From Cepaea hortensis (lineage: Eukaryota; Mollusca; Gastropoda; Stylommatophora; Helicidae), in the NCBI GenBank assembly GCA_963921405.1, contig OY992885.1:69641109-69705108 (forward strand): a stretch of DNA of 64,000 bases, in the 5' to 3' direction. The position numbers and the translations under genes were made by a program. This document shows, piece after piece, positions 1 through 11,574 of this stretch (the stretch's first letter is position 1; each line of letters starts with the position of its first letter). The notes beneath the pieces were generated by a model that saw only the letters and a program-made list of their open reading frames with translations, was not told the DNA's origin and ran no database searches.

Positions 1-1360
1 TTTCTCCAGTCAAGGTTTTCAGCGGTGCACTTCTTTTGATCATTGGACCACAGGCTTTCTTTATCCCTTCATACATGCTTCTGATGTTTCCCTTATCACT
101 TGCGATTTGAATGGACTCACATAACTTGATCCAATAGTCATTCGCACACTGCCTGGCAGCCTTTTGTACATCCTTCCTCGCTTGCTTCAGCTCACTCAGA
201 GTGTTACGCGTTGGTCTTTCCTTGTTTCTTAAGAGAGCTATCTTCTTTTTATCAATCAAGGGCTGCAGTATCTGGCTGTTTGCCGCAAACCAGTCCTGCC
301 TCTTATGATCCACAGTGCCGTAAACCCCTACCGCTGTTTTATAAATAGTTTCCTTAAGTTTACTCTATTTATCATTTACTATACAATTTTCTGATGTATC
401 ACTGAAAGCGTCTTCAAGTTGCTGTTGAAATTCAAAGCACTTTCCAGGATCGTGAGTGTTAGTAATATTAATCCTGGGGCTAGACTTGTGTTTAGCTGTG
501 TAGATTCTCTTTGGTCTTAGTCTAACCCTTGCAACAACCAAAGAATGATCTGTATCACAGTCAGCACTGTGGTAACTTCGAGTTAATGATTATGGTTCAG
601 ATGTTGTCTCCGTGTGATAATGGAGTCCAGCTGATGCCAATGGCTGGATCTTGGATGTTTCCATGTGACCTTATCCATCTCTTTTGTTTTAAAAAAGGAG
701 TTTGTAATACATAGGTCATTTCTAGTGCAATGCTCCAGCAGCCTTTGCCCATTATCATTCATGCGACCGATGTTGTATTTTCCAAGGCACACTGGCCATG
801 AACTCGAATCCTTGCCCACACGACCATTGAAATCACCGAGCATATAAATGTAGTCGGATTTTGGAACTGCCTTGATCGCAGAGTCTAGCTGCTCATAGAA
901 CGTATCCTTCACATCTTCAGAGGAAGCGAGTGTCGGTGCATATGCAGTGAGAATGGTGGCAAATCCACAAGAGGTTGCCAAGCGCAGTGATAATAATCTT
1001 TCATTACCTCCAGCTGGGATATCAATCATTCCCAGTCGCGAATTCTTCACTGCAAAGCCCACACCATGTTGCCTTTTTTCTGCCTGCCCTCTTCCCTTCC
1101 AAAAAAAGGTGTAATTGTTTTCCCTGAGTGACCCTTCCTCAGCGAGGCGAGTCTCCTGCAAGCCAGCAATATCAATGTTAAGGCGATTGAGTTCAGCATC
1201 AATCACAGCCGCTTTTCTCACATCGTCAATATTTGTCAAGTTAGTGGAAAATCCTGGACACATGGTTTTCACGTTCCAGGTTGCAAGCCGTAGCTTGAGG
1301 TTTCTATTCTTTTTATTAGTACCTGGTGCATTGGTTTTACAGCCTGCGATTCAGATTTTG
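1..1360 (-). pseudogene. Endonuclease/reverse transcriptase ORF of RTE-like LINE, broken
   Basis: This encodes the apurinic-like (EEP) endonuclease that nicks the target DNA in non-LTR retrotransposition, followed by the start of the reverse-transcriptase region. Visible motifs are ATWN near 1280, GLQETRL, GDFNGRVG and an LDSII block. The SDH block lies in another frame because one base is missing near 590 compared with copy 2. A tryptophan codon is a stop (TAG) near 365. The RT core itself is outside the window. The endonuclease part (583-1272) is otherwise open. The family assignment to RTE-like LINEs rests on endonuclease style, the FADD active site in copy 2 and the missing RNase H. The related Proto2 or other RTE sister clades cannot be excluded. 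Confidence 0.8.
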
Positions 1361-1362
1361 TC

Positions 1363-2028
1363 CTAGCCCCAAGTACCCATTGAAGCAGGCAGGCTGTGGC
1401 GGATCAGCACCCAATTGGCTGGGGGCTGCCCAGCTTGAGGCGGGCGGTAGCTGATCAGTGACACCTGTAGGTGTCTCCCACCGTCAGAGGCAACGCGTGG
1501 CGCCCCATGTCTACGCCAACTGACAACCCGTAACAGTTGCCTCTCGCTTTGATTCCGAGACCGGTTAAGACCAGGGATGGAGTTATTGCCTCTCCATAGC
1601 ACAAAGCCTGGGCTAAAATAAAGAAACCATGTGTTGCCCATGCAGCATGATCTCTCTCTCGGCCTGCCTAGTTCACCCCAGAGGAAAGTTGACACCTATA
1701 ATCTGGAACAAGGCAAGCTGCAGAATCTGCCGGATCAGCAAAGCAATGCTCTAACTGTCCGCCCGTCGGAGCTTCGATCCTAGACCAGTTGCCAACCAAG
1801 GCTTAGGGCCTGGTCTGCCCTGCCATGACTTATTTTGTCTTTGGGTTGCATTTCCTCGCACCAGGATAAGGCTAGTACCCTCCCAATTGCGCTCTTCCGC
1901 CCGAAGCCATTGGCACAATGTGGGGTGTCGGGTTTGGTAAGCGCCGCCCAACATTCGGCGCTGACAGAAAGCAGGTAGTACCGTCTACTGTCATACGGTA
2001 GCTCAGTCATATCTGACTAAGACCTGAC
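1363..2028 (-). other. 5' region of RTE-like LINE copy 1 with conserved small ORF
   Basis: This is the mirror image of 5927-6620. A 76-codon ORF at 1780-2010, starting MTELPYDSRRYY, is preserved with only a few changes in copy 2. This could be a short ORF1 or upstream ORF, or could reflect recent common ancestry of the two copies. No known domain is recognised. Confidence 0.5.
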
Positions 2029-2030
2029 AG

Positions 2031-3028
2031 TTGATGGTAAAGACATTAGACTTATAAAAAACATATATTGGAGACAACAAGCTGCAATAAGGATTGATAA
2101 TGAAGTGGGACAGTATCAGCCAATTAAGAGAGGTGTTAGGCAGGGATGTGTGATGTCTCCAGATCTTTTTTCCCTATACAGTGAAAATATTTTCAGAAAT
2201 GTAGAGGATATAAATGGAATCAGCATTGGAGGACGAAACATCAATAACATTAGATATGCAGATGATACAGTATTAATTGCAGACAATGCGCAGGACCTGC
2301 AACAATTAGTAGATGCGGTTGTTGTACACAGTGAGCAACTGGGGTTAGAATTAAATTGTGAAAAGACTCAGGTAATGGTCGACACTAGGAAGAAAGAAGT
2401 GCCACAATGTAATATACAAGTAAATGGAAATATTCTTCAACAAGTGAATCGGTACAATTATCTTGGAACAGTCATAACATCTGATGGGAGATGCCTTGAA
2501 GAGATTAGAACAAGAATCGCCATGGCGAAAGTAGCCTTTAGCAAGATGAAAAACATTCTGACCAATAAAAAGATGTCAATTGAAACGAGAAAAAGAGTGT
2601 TGAGGGGATACATAGAGCCTGTTCTTTTGTATGGATGTGAAACTTAGACAATGAGCAGTCAAGCTGAAAAGCATCTGATGGCTGCAGAAATGTGGTTTCT
2701 GAGTAAAATGCAAAGAATATCATGGACAGACAGAAAAACCAATGTCCAAGTACTACAGGAGACAAATGAACATCGTAAACTGATTAGAGAAATTAGACGT
2801 AGACAGTCAAATTTTTTTGGACATGTTATGAGAAGAAATGGATTGGAGAACTTAGTGACAACTGGCAAGATCGAAGGGAACAGACCAAGAGGAAGACCGA
2901 GAGGAAAATACCTGGATGGCTTGGCCACATGGCATGGACGAGACAGGAACACTGAGCTGATCCACGACACTGGTGAAATGGCGAGTCATGACCGCCCATG
3001 CTTTCCGGCATGGCACATGTTTGATTGA
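2031..3028 (+). pseudogene. LINE reverse transcriptase remnant, family A
   Basis: The frame opens near 2033 and encodes the palm and thumb of a non-LTR reverse transcriptase. Motifs include GVRQGCVMSPDLF (motif B region), the catalytic YADD box and a long C-terminal region ending in GLATWHGRDR. A TAG stop at 2645 replaces the tryptophan of the usual GCETW motif; otherwise the frame is open to 3028. A short TGATTGATTGA run near 3020 resembles the microsatellite-like tails of RTE-clade LINEs. The 5' part is missing because the RTE-like copy 1 lies directly upstream. Related copies lie at 39985-41300 and 63480-63850 (both minus); a related subfamily is at 41320-41711 plus 49784-50460. Confidence 0.85.
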
Positions 3029-4931
3029 TTGACATAATATTAAACTTATTATTTAATTTATGTTTTCCTGTATTGTCCAGGTGTACTGTTCATTATTCCT
3101 CTTCAATGCTTAGTAGATAATGTCCTTAATATCGGGGAACCGGAAGTTTACTCACTCACTGTGTTCCGCTCTTACAATATCCACTGAGTATTTCCTCCAG
3201 AGAATAGTAAATCCGAAATAGAATTTACACATAATCCAGAATAGAATTTTCACATACACTCTTGTGCTAATGGGCGGTATCTTATTGAAATCGAGGCCTA
3301 AGTCAGTCTAATTTTTCAGGAGTTTCATCTTAAGTCTTGGCAAAAGGGTAATTCCCTACATCATCACATAGATGAAAAAAAATTGACGACCGTTCAGCTG
3401 CTCTGCTTCTTATATCATAATATCGACTTGTGGTACAATAGGATAGTTTACATCATGTCTCCAGTCTATTGACAATTCCACCCTTGATAATAGGAAATCA
3501 GGCCGACATGGGACCAGCCTAGAGTCGTACGTAGATAAATCCATTTCATCAGCAGGAACATGCAGTGTTGAGCAACCTAGTTGGTAGCATCTGGAATTAT
3601 ATCCAGGATTGGTCTGCTACAGGCAAAGAATTTACGAATAATAAATCCAGCACATATTTGGAAGTCGCAGACTGACGAATGATTCTTTCTGTTGTGTATG
3701 TATACACCTTGGCTCCACTACTTTCTTTCAGTGTCTCTGAGTTGGTATTTGAGTTGGTATTCAGTTGGTGTTCAGGTCTAATATCTTGGTTGTACTTTGC
3801 TTATTTCATACTCTTTCAGTGTCTTCCCATTGATGTTCTGGTCTTGGGCCAGGTGTTGATTCTACTGCAGTAGGACTGCTTTCGAAGGGGTTTTCATTGT
3901 TGAATATAAAACTGGGAATCCAACAGACAGTAGAAGAGTTCTTCCTGCTGTTAGTTTTTCAAACCTGGACTGTCCCGTGTTTCGTTGACTTTGCTGATTG
4001 ATGATGCTTCAGGCGGTACCTCTCAGAAGTAAAGCAGACGATACGCTGGTGTCGGTTACTCTGTATATCTTTTTATCTTGATAGATATTTAGATACTGAA
4101 GTCTGTCCTGGATATTCCTACTGAAGTAGGACTTCATCAGTAACGTTGTCAGTCATCTTCAATTATGTCTTTTGCTGGCTATGGCAGCTAATAAGTGTAG
4201 CAGTCAACATTTATGTTTTTCTAGATCCAGACTATGTTTAGAACATTCTTCCAATGCTTACCGGCCTTTTACCCAGGATCCGGTTCGGTGATAATGTCCA
4301 CAAACCACCACTTGCTACTCTCTAGCTCTGGAAATGACAAAGAATACAACCCACGCATTAATAACACTCTGTGTTATGTTAATATTTTCACAACACAATT
4401 ACAAAAAAAGGGGAAGGCGATCGGAGAGTCTGTCCACTGTGTCCCTTGTCCCTCGTCGCTTGTTGTTGAGATATTCTAACTCTTATTGTGAGTAAGGTAT
4501 CTTCTCACTCTGCATTCTTTTCTATATTGTTACTGGGACTTTTCTGATGAGTGAAGGCTATTCTTTCCACCCAACACTTTGATAGTGCATCTGCCCTAAC
4601 TTTGAAGAGAATAACCAAGACATAGGCTCTTTTGTTTCTGATTCCTCGTCTTCTTTCCTTCGATATAATCAGCACTAGGCCGCGGCTATTAAACATTATC
4701 TTCTTGTGTACTGACATACACAAGGTTTCATACATCATCTCATCATGTCTCTACATGAGTCACATTACAATGTATATACCCCATAGTAACAGTAACAAAC
4801 ATGAACAGAAAATATCTCATACCGAGAACACATGTAAATCACTCGTATATAAATTAATGATAATCATAATACTAATGCAGGAGCCAATGTTTTGGATTTC
4901 CTCATTCGTCAATCCCTAAGATTAGAACATA
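3029..4931. other. No recognisable gene
   Basis: About 1.9 kb of moderately AT-rich sequence with only short open frames (the longest under 100 codons), no recognised protein motif and no clear repeat relationship to the rest of the window. Confidence 0.5.
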
Positions 4932-5150
4932 TCTTCTTCTTCTTCTTCTTCTTCTTCTTCTTCTTCTTCTTCTTCTTCTTCTTCTTCTTCTTCTTCTTCT
5001 TCTTCTTCTTCTTCTTCTTCTTCTTCTTCTTCTTCTTCTTCTTCTTCTTCTTCTTCTTCTTCTTCTTCTTCTTCTTCTTCTTCTTCTTCTTCTTCTTCTT
5101 CTTCTTCTTCTTCTTCTTCTTCTTCTTCTTCTTCTTCTTCTTCTTCTTCT
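4932..5150. repeat. (TTC)n microsatellite, about 73 uninterrupted units
   Basis: A perfect trinucleotide run of 219 bases, GAA on the minus strand. The long Phe, Lys and Arg frames across it are artefacts of the repeat. Confidence 0.98.
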
Positions 5151-5926
5151 CATCTTCCGATAGAAGCATGAGGTTAGTGAACGCTGTGATATAACACACC
5201 AATTGCTGCTTGTGTAAGAAATATCCTGATTTAGGGAATACTTCTGCACATGGTCCCATTCTGATTGGTGTTGGCAATGTCTGAACATAAATCTTCGCCC
5301 ACGCGCCTACCACATTGATGTGATTCGGACTGAAGTCAAGTCCTGCCAGAACAGTCAATTATATCATGCCTTTTTCTTTCTTTATTCTTGAGATTATACT
5401 CATCAAACCTGGCATTTGTCTAGCAATATTTATGAAATGATTACATGTCCATCACACATATTGTGTGGTTACTAATATTTTAACAAGATGATTGTACCAA
5501 AATTTGGCACGATAGCTCCAGTTACAGATTAGCAGTTAGTAGAACGATTTCTCCAACATGAACTTGTTCATAAGATGCGTTATCAATATTATGCTTCCGC
5601 ATGGAGAGAAAGTTTGTGAAATGTCCTTATAGTGAACACTACAGCACATAGAATATTTGAAGATTTATAGGCATTGAAAGTGATATAGTTTCACAAAGCA
5701 TTGAAGTTATTCAAACATAGGAATTTAAAATTGTATAGCTTAGGAATTTGACAGCGAGGCAAGCGTGGCTGCTCAGTAGTAAAAATCAATCAGGCCCTCG
5801 TTTACAAGAATCATTGATTTATCATCTGAAAAAATTCTTAATTAAACACATTGATCTATGTACCTTATCAAAAGACATGGTTACATATTCAAAAGTAGTT
5901 TGTATTCAACATACCTAGTGCTCCAG
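5151..5926. other. No recognisable gene; ends at RTE target site
   Basis: AT-rich, no recognised coding sequence. The final bases (5916-5926, TAGTGCTCCAG) are the left copy of the target-site duplication of the next element. Confidence 0.5.
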
Positions 5927-5957
5927 GTCAAGTCAGTGGGTCAGGTCTTAGTCAGAT

Positions 5958-6188
5958 ATGACTGAGCTACCGTATGACAGTAGACGGTACTACCTGCTTT
6001 CTGTCAGCGCCGAATGTTGGGCGGCGCTTACCAAACCCGACACCCCACATTGTGCCAACGGCTTCGGGCGGAAGAGCGCAATTGGGAGGGTACTAGCCTT
6101 ATCCTGGTGCGAGGAAATGCAACCCAAAGACAAAATAAGTCATGGCAGGGCAGACCAGACCCTAGGCCTTGGTTTGCAGCTGGTCTAG
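5958..6188 (+). CDS. Small conserved ORF in 5' region of RTE-like LINE
   Basis: A 76-codon frame beginning MTELPYDSRRYY; the same frame is found in copy 1 (1780-2010, minus) with only a handful of substitutions. It lies about 500 bases upstream of the main ORF. No domain is recognised. It may be a short ORF1 or an upstream ORF affecting translation of the main ORF, but two copies are too few to show selection. Confidence 0.35.
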   Translation: MTELPYDSRRYYLLSVSAECWAALTKPDTPHCANGFGRKSAIGRVLALSWCEEMQPKDKISHGRADQTLGLGLQLV

Positions 6189-6718
6189 GATCGAAGCTCC
6201 GACAGGCGGACAGTTAGAGCATTGCTTTGCTGATCCGGCAGCTTCTGCAGCTTGTCTTGTTCCAGATGTATAGGTGTTAACTTTCCTCTGGAGTGAACTA
6301 GGCAGGCCGAGAGAGGGATCATGCTGCATGGGCAACACATGGTTTCTTTATTTTAGCCCAGGCTTTGTGCTATGGAGAGGCAATAACTCCATCCCTGGTC
6401 TTAACCGGTCTCGGAATCAAAGCGAGAGGCAACTGTTACGGGTTATAAGTCCTTGTCAGTTGGCGTAGACATGGGGCGCCACGCGTTGCCTCTGACGGTG
6501 GGAGACACCTACAGGTGTCACTGATCAGCTACCGCCCGCCTCAAGCTGGGCAGCCCCCGGCCAATTGGGTGCTGATCCGCCACAGCCTGCCTGCTTCAAT
6601 GGGTGCTTGGGGCTAGGAGAAAATCTGAATCGCAGGCTGTAAAACCAATGCACCAGGTACTAATAAAAAGAATAATAGAAACCTCAAGCTACGGCTTGCA
6701 ACCTGGAACTTGAGAACC

Positions 6719-9430
6719 ATGTGTCCAGGATTTTCCACTGACTTGACAAATATTGACGATGTGAGAAAAACGGCTGTGATTGATGCTGAACTCAATCGTC
6801 TTAACATTGATATTGCTGGCTTGCAGGAGACTCGCCTCGCTGAGGAAGGGTCACTCAGGGAAAACAATTACACCTTTTTTTGGAAGGGAAGGCCACTCAC
6901 TTCCTCTGAAGATGTGAAAGATACATTCTATGAGCAGGACTTCATTATCACATGGAGACAACATCTGAACCATACATCATTAACTCGAAGTTACCACAGT
7001 GCTGACTGTGATACAGATCATTCTTTGGTTGTTGCAAGGGTTAGACTGAGACCAAAGAGAATCTACACAGCTAAACACAAGTCTAGCCCCAGGATTAATA
7101 TTATTAACACTCACGATCCTGGAAAGTGCTTTGAATTTCAAAAGCAACTTGAGGACGCTTTCAATTATACATCAGAAAATTGTATAGTAAATGATAAATG
7201 GAGTAAACTTAAGGAAACTATTTATAAAACAGCGGTAGGGGTTTACGGCACTGTGGATCATAAGAGGCAGGACTGGTTTGCGGCAAACAGCCAGATACTG
7301 CAGCCCTTGATTGATAAAAAGAAGATAGCTCTCTTAAGAAACAAGGAAAGACCAACGCGTAACACTCTGAGTGAGCTGAAGCAAGCGAGGAAGGATGTAC
7401 AAAAGGCTGCCAGGCAGTGTGCGAATGACTATTGGATCAAGTTATGTGAGTCCATTCAAATCGCAAGTGATAAGGGAAACATCAGAAGCATGTATGAAGG
7501 GATAAAGAAAGCCTGTGGTCCAATGATCAAAAGAAGTGCACCGCTGAAAACCTTGACTGGAGAAATCATCACTGATAAGAAACAGCAGATGGATAGATGG
7601 GTCGAGCACTATTTAGAGCTTTACTCAAGTGAGACCAAGCTGGCGGATGATGCCCTCAACGCCATAGAGGCCCTGCCAACTCTTGACCACCTGGACACAC
7701 TTCCCACTATAACAGAAGTTAAGTGTGCTATAAATGAGCTTGCATCTGGCAAGGCTCCAGGTAAGGATGGGATTCCAATAGAGGTGATCAGGAGTGGGCA
7801 AGACACACTCGCTCTACAGATCCACCAGCTAATAGAGCTATGCTGGCGAGAAGGACAAGTCCCAAAGGATTTCAAAGATTCAAACATCATAACGCTGTAC
7901 AAGAACAAGGGAGATCGGAGCGACTGCAACAACTATAGGGGTATCTCACTTCTGTGTATTGTTGGGAAAGTATTTGCCAGAATTGTCCTGCGCAGACTTC
8001 AAGTCCTGGGAGATCAAGTCTACTCCGAATCACAGTGCGGCTTCCGTCAGAACCGGTCTACCATTGATATGATATTCTCATTGCGACAGATGCAAGAAAA
8101 ATGCCGGGAACAAAATCAGCCACTGTTTATTGCCTTCATCGACCTCACAAAGGCATTCGATTTGGTCAGTCGTGAGGGTCTGTTCAAAGCACTAAAGAAG
8201 ATTGGCTGTCCACCAACTCTTCTGTCCATTGTGGAATCGTTCCACACAGGCATGAAGGGTATAATCAAGTTTGATGGCTCAACTTCAGAAGAGTTTGAAA
8301 TCAAGAGTGCAGTTAAGCAAGGTTGTGTACTAACCCCCACCCTCTTTGGGATATACTTTTCACTTCTACTGAAATATGCCTTTCGTGATCAGGATGACGG
8401 TATATACATTCACTCACGCTCAGATGGTGACCTCTATAATGCTCAGAGATTGAAGGCCAAGACCAAAATTAGCAGGGTACTAATCAGAGAGTTGCTTTTT
8501 GCGGATGATGCTGCGATTACGACCCACTCTGAGGAAGAATTACAACATCTACTATCTGCATTCTCCAATGCTTGTTCTGAATTTGGTTTAACAATTAACA
8601 AAAAGAAGACACAGATTATGTCACAAGGTGCACATGGTGTACCATCAATCTTTGTTGACGACGCCGAACTGGAGATAGTAGACCATTTTACATATCTTGG
8701 ATCAGAGGTAAATAGCAAATTATCCCTCGATCAGGAAATCAACATCAGGATTGGCAAGGCAGCAACAACAATGAACATGTTAGCAAAAAGAGTCTGGGAG
8801 AACAGGAAGCTTACTGCCAAAACAAAAGTCCTCGTCTACCAAGCCTGTGTCCTTAGTACTCTTCTTTATGGCAGTGAAACCTGGACAACTTACTCACGCC
8901 AAGAGAAACGTTTAAACAGCTTTCATATGCGGTGTCTGCGAAGAATACTTGGTATTAAGTGGCAAGACAAAATCACAAATACTGAAGTATTGGAAAGATC
9001 AGGTTGTGTGACGGTGTATTCCATGCTCAGTCTTCGTAGACTTAGATGGATAGGACACGTTAGGAGGATGGATGATGTTAGAATACCAAAGGACATCTTT
9101 TTTGGTGAATTACAGACGGGTAGGAGATCTCAGGGTCGGCCTCTACTACGATACAAAGATGTGTGTAAGCGGGACATGATTGATACAGGCATTGATAATG
9201 CACAATGGGAGCATGTCGCCGCTGAACGTGTTGCATGGAGGGCAACTATCAGAAATGGAATAAAGACAAAGGAGAAAATGATTGCAGATAAAGCACACAC
9301 AGAGCGTGAGAGACGTAAGATGGTGCAAAATGGTGGAAATGACCATGTTTTCACATGCACCTACTGTGGGCAAACATTTGCAGCAAGAATTGGCCTTACC
9401 AGCCACACTCGCCACCGCCATGGATCGTAG
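6719..9430 (+). CDS. LINE endonuclease-reverse transcriptase with C-terminal zinc finger
   Basis: This is the main ORF of the RTE-like LINE. In order it shows: an EEP endonuclease N-terminus (GLQETRL near residue 50), a truncated endonuclease centre, a linker, the reverse-transcriptase domain (APGKDGIP near 360, FADDAAI catalytic box near 610, YLGSEV), a thumb with GSETW and RRLRWIGH, and a C2H2 zinc finger at the very end (C-x2-C and HTRHRH). Compared with copy 1 it lacks about 52 residues after FFWKGR and about 87 residues after FYEQ, the second loss including GDFNGRVG. Both deletions keep the frame. The first in-frame ATG (6719) lies downstream of the usual ATWN endonuclease start; the frame is open back to about 6630 without an ATG. 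Nuclease activity is therefore unlikely, while the RT looks complete. Confidence 0.9.
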   Translation: MCPGFSTDLTNIDDVRKTAVIDAELNRLNIDIAGLQETRLAEEGSLRENNYTFFWKGRPLTSSEDVKDTFYEQDFIITWRQHLNHTSLTRSYHSADCDTDHSLVVARVRLRPKRIYTAKHKSSPRINIINTHDPGKCFEFQKQLEDAFNYTSENCIVNDKWSKLKETIYKTAVGVYGTVDHKRQDWFAANSQILQPLIDKKKIALLRNKERPTRNTLSELKQARKDVQKAARQCANDYWIKLCESIQIASDKGNIRSMYEGIKKACGPMIKRSAPLKTLTGEIITDKKQQMDRWVEHYLELYSSETKLADDALNAIEALPTLDHLDTLPTITEVKCAINELASGKAPGKDGIPIEVIRSGQDTLALQIHQLIELCWREGQVPKDFKDSNIITLYKNKGDRSDCNNYRGISLLCIVGKVFARIVLRRLQVLGDQVYSESQCGFRQNRSTIDMIFSLRQMQEKCREQNQPLFIAFIDLTKAFDLVSREGLFKALKKIGCPPTLLSIVESFHTGMKGIIKFDGSTSEEFEIKSAVKQGCVLTPTLFGIYFSLLLKYAFRDQDDGIYIHSRSDGDLYNAQRLKAKTKISRVLIRELLFADDAAITTHSEEELQHLLSAFSNACSEFGLTINKKKTQIMSQGAHGVPSIFVDDAELEIVDHFTYLGSEVNSKLSLDQEINIRIGKAATTMNMLAKRVWENRKLTAKTKVLVYQACVLSTLLYGSETWTTYSRQEKRLNSFHMRCLRRILGIKWQDKITNTEVLERSGCVTVYSMLSLRRLRWIGHVRRMDDVRIPKDIFFGELQTGRRSQGRPLLRYKDVCKRDMIDTGIDNAQWEHVAAERVAWRATIRNGIKTKEKMIADKAHTERERRKMVQNGGNDHVFTCTYCGQTFAARIGLTSHTRHRHGS

Positions 9431-9858
9431 TTATTGCCATATGACAGTTATTAAGCCTTTTTGAAGCACAATGTACCAAACTATCGTCTGTCAAGACGGA
9501 AAGGTGCCAATGTAATGTAGTGCTCCAGAGAGAGAAATATTTTGAGCACACTTTTCCTTCCCCCGCCAGGGAAGCAGTGTTGCCATTTTGACGCTTTTCG
9601 CACCAAATTTAGTGCTTTTTCAAGTCATTTAGTGCCAACATTTTCCAGTTAGCGCGGCCGCGCTAATTTGGTGCTTCACAATTTTTTTGGGGTGCATTTT
9701 AGTGCTTTTTTTTTTGGGTGGATAAAAATTACTTTAAAAAATCATTTTGGTGGCACTAAAAAGCCAAATTTGAACTGAAGCGAGGGAGTAAAGCAGTCTT
9801 AGTACATTACCGTGCAATATTCAAGTAATTTAACTCCCTTTAATACGATTTAGTCGAA

Positions 9859-11160
9859 GTGAGTGACTGCAACGCGCAGGCAATATGCAATGCGTTAAAA
9901 GATTGTTTAAACAAGAATGGACTTGAGTTGCAAAGACTAGTTGCACTCGCCACTGACAATGCATCTGTCATGACAGGTGTAAACAATGGAGTATATACAA
10001 AATTAAAATCCGTAGTTCCTCATCTGGTACTAGTTAGGTGTGTATTTCATTCCCTTCAGATTGCAGTGTCACAGGCTGCAGCTGCTTGTCTGCCCATGAA
10101 CATAGAGTTCATGATTAGAGAAACATATAACTGGTTTTCTCACTAAAGTCTTCGTCAAGCAAAGTACAGGGAGCTTTTTGCTTTATTAAATGATGGACAA
10201 CATCTGCTGAAGGTTGTTCAATTAAGCCAGACATGATGGATGTCCATTCAATCTGCCATTGTCAGAATATTGCAGCAGTGCGTCGAGCTCAGAACTCATT
10301 TTTATATAGCAAGACTCAACGAGCGCTGTTATACAGCAGACCTTCTACATTCTATGTTTAGCGACATGAAAAACTATGTGTATCTCATATTTCACAAGCA
10401 TATTCTCGGAGAAGTCAAAGTGTGAATAAGAAATTCGAAGAAGATATACAGGATCCAACAAAACTACTCAGCGATCTTGTCCAACTTACTGATTCTATCA
10501 GTTCAAAGATTGCTATTCCAGGGGGGGGGGGGGGATGATAACAGAACGTGATGCTATTCAAGCTTATTTAGATCCTAATCCCAATCTAGATTATGAGTTT
10601 GAGAAAGAAATAGTAGGCTCCAAGTTTCCTGATGAGAAAGAAATTCGTGGAAGTTGCATCCAGTTTTTAATAGAGCTGTTGACACAGCTGCGATTACATT
10701 TGCCCGATAACGTTCGAGTTTTGCAGTCCGTGTTATGTCTTAGTAGAAGTAAATGTCTACAGCCAATGATGCCCTTTATATTGGATCTTGCTAAAATGTT
10801 TGTAAAAGATGTAGCTACTCTCACCCGTATCGATTTCCAGTGGAGAAAACTTCATCATATGCAGTGAACACATACCTCTGACACACTTGGACTGTGGGCA
10901 GAAATAGCCTCATACAGGGATGCCACCGGTGAAAATCCTTTCCAAGATCTTACAGATTTAGCTTTAACTGTGCTCATTTTACCTCATTCTAATGCGGACG
11001 TGGCGCGTATTTTCAGTCAGATGGGAATTAAAAATCAAAATTGCGGAATAGAAGTCGCTTTAAAAGAAAAAAAAATAGAATGCGGAATAGAATGAGCATA
11101 AAGAGTTTGACAGCTATTTCGCAGCTATGTAGATATGGAATGAAAAGATATGGCAAATGG
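9859..11160 (+). pseudogene. hAT transposase (RNase-H-like, hATC dimerisation domain), broken
   Basis: Fragments of a hAT transposase, the enzyme that cuts and pastes the element. The first part contains LVALATDNASVMTG and LVRCVFHSLQ, the conserved RNase-H-fold region with the TDNA block. A middle part (10240-10870) carries MPFILDLAKMF, and the C-terminal dimerisation motif LILPHSNADVARIFSQM is seen near 10975-11025. Stops and frameshifts at about 10144, 10236, 10425, a poly(G) run at 10521-10534 and 10867 break the gene. No N-terminal BED zinc finger is visible. It cannot be active. Confidence 0.85.
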
Positions 11161-11421
11161 GGCCATGATTAAAAACTACCTAAGGATATTCTACGAAAAA
11201 TGGGATCACAGAAATCATATACACGTTTCTTTCAATCATCATCATGATCATTGCAAGAGTAAACACAGCAGGAAATAGCTACAGAAACTGAAGGGGGGTT
11301 GTCTGACTGGGATTTGGCAGATCTTGAATAAACTTCATTCTAATATTCAGTGATAATAATAAATTATAATGTGCTACTTTATAACATTTTGAATGAATAC
11401 CGACAGTGCTTGTTTTAGTGA

Positions 11422-11476
11422 CCCCCCCCCCCCCCCTCCTCCCCCCCCCCCCCAAAAAAAAAAAAAAAAAAAAAAA
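11422..11476. repeat. Poly(C) and poly(A) homopolymer block
   Basis: About 32 mostly C bases followed by 23 A bases. It lies between two imperfect copies of a stretch of the hAT 3' region (about 11305-11390 and 11532-11575 continuing at 12093), so a local duplication seems to have occurred here. Confidence 0.8.
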
Positions 11477-11574
11477 TTAAATAAATAAATATTATTGCAA
11501 TTTAGTGCTATTTTGGCTCGAGAGTAGTTCTGATTGGGATTTGGCGGTTCTGGAATAAACTTCATTGTAATATT

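Larger units (their letters stand above)
1..2028 (-). mobile_element. RTE-like LINE, copy 1 (5' part, runs off the window)
   Basis: The sequence is nearly identical, in opposite orientation, to the full-length copy at 5927-9517. It holds the element's 5' region (about 1360-2028) and the endonuclease end of its main ORF. The shared sequence stops at about 2028, next to a different LINE (2031-3028), so this copy probably inserted into that LINE. The rest of the ORF and the 3' end lie beyond base 1, so no target-site duplication can be checked. Copy 1 keeps the endonuclease core that copy 2 has lost. Confidence 0.85.
5927..9517 (+). mobile_element. RTE-like LINE, copy 2, full length with target-site duplication
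   Basis: A 3.6-kb non-LTR retrotransposon flanked by an 11-bp direct repeat TAGTGCTCCAG (5916-5926 and 9518-9528). It has a 5' region with a small conserved ORF, a 906-codon main ORF and a short 3' UTR with no long poly(A). Its 5' end agrees with the end of copy 1. The main ORF has no stop or frameshift, so the insertion looks young, yet two in-frame deletions have removed the endonuclease centre. Confidence 0.9.

Noticed and set aside
4892..5358. Long poly-Phe, poly-Lys and poly-Arg open frames
   Set aside because: They are the three readings of a perfect (TTC)n microsatellite, not genes.
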